Shown: in pieces, positions 5,457 through 5,501 of the stretch
Layout of the letters: every line of letters begins with the position of its first letter
Numbering within the stretch: position 1 is the stretch's first letter
Position numbers and translations under genes: made by a program
Assembly: GCA_052389435.1 (NCBI GenBank)
Contig: JBQTIB010000149.1
Span: 1 to 5,501, forward strand
Origin: JBQTKD01 sp052389435
GTDB taxonomy: Bacteria > Actinomycetota > Actinomycetes > Sporichthyales > Sporichthyaceae
Reading direction: 5' to 3'
DNA: 5,501 bases
The notes under the pieces: model-generated
Seen by the model: only the letters and a program-made list of their open reading frames with translations
Told to the model about the DNA's origin: nothing
Databases searched by the model: none

Positions 5457-5501
5457 GCCATGGGGCTGAGGTAGCCGCAGGTCGAGTGTCGTCTGCGGGT
5501 G
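5382..5501 (-). mobile_element. Right end of an IS3-family insertion sequence (partial)
   Basis: The transposase C-terminus enters from the right edge and stops at 5411. The outer end probably starts at TG 5382, where TGGCCCCCGATTTTGGACAC has the look of an IS3-family terminal inverted repeat (5'-TG end), 29 bases outside the stop codon as is usual. The other end and any target duplication lie beyond the window, so the exact border is inferred. Confidence 0.7.
5411..5501 (-). CDS. IS3-family transposase OrfB, C-terminal end only
   Basis: The minus strand encodes TRRRHSTCGYLSPMAYENTF then TASTLSVAA and TAA (5413-5411). RRRHS-x-x-GYLSPMxYE is the hallmark C-terminus of IS3/IS150-type DDE transposases (rve integrase core, OrfB), which cut and join the element's ends. 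Everything upstream, including the DDE residues, lies outside the window. The last 46 bases run antiparallel to the end of the truncated secreted-protein frame. Confidence 0.87.
   Translation of the reverse strand, partial: TRRRHSTCGYLSPMAYENTFTASTLSVAA

Noticed and set aside
1..5501. CRISPR arrays, tRNA or rRNA genes, retron or toxin-antitoxin pairs
   Set aside because: No regularly spaced repeats, cloverleaf-like sequences or reverse transcriptase motifs seen on either strand; the HTH protein's neighbours are recombinases, not a toxin.

Overview
The window is very GC-rich, its real reading frames have G/C in almost every third codon position, and adjacent genes overlap by one to four bases. 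This fits an actinobacterium (Streptomyces or Pseudonocardiales type); the genus cannot be told from the sequence alone. It looks like accessory, recombination-prone DNA: a phage-defence operon sits between recombinase genes and broken genes, with an insertion sequence at the right edge.

Left part (about 1-2404, minus strand): a three-gene, translationally coupled recombinase module, read right to left. It consists of a tyrosine recombinase that has lost its 5' part (pseudogene, 2404-1817), a small Cro/C1-type helix-turn-helix protein (1817-1476) and a zinc-ribbon recombinase-like protein (1479-85). A large hairpin lies beyond the last gene (10-62).

Middle (2567-4048, minus strand): a compact two-gene operon that I read as a type I CBASS anti-phage system. 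The first gene encodes a CD-NTase (cyclic oligonucleotide synthase) with a GS...DxD active site and a third aspartate, preceded by a strong ribosome binding site. Three bases after its stop comes a protein with two membrane helices and a beta-rich C-terminal domain, matching the Cap15 membrane effector. In the usual CBASS model the synthase senses infection and makes a cyclic nucleotide. The nucleotide is bound by the Cap15 barrel, and the membrane segments then disrupt the inner membrane and stop phage production. No cap2/cap3 ancillary genes are visible.

Right part (4049-5501): about 200 bp of non-coding DNA upstream of the CBASS operon, a frameshifted gene remnant on the minus strand (about 4572-4256), an AT-richer intergenic stretch, and a plus-strand secreted-protein gene (4836-5456). 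The secreted gene's 3' end has been replaced by the right end of an IS3-family element, whose transposase C-terminus runs in from the right edge on the minus strand.

Overall, the defence operon is intact while the genes on both sides are truncated or frameshifted, as expected for a module carried in a mobile or plastic region.
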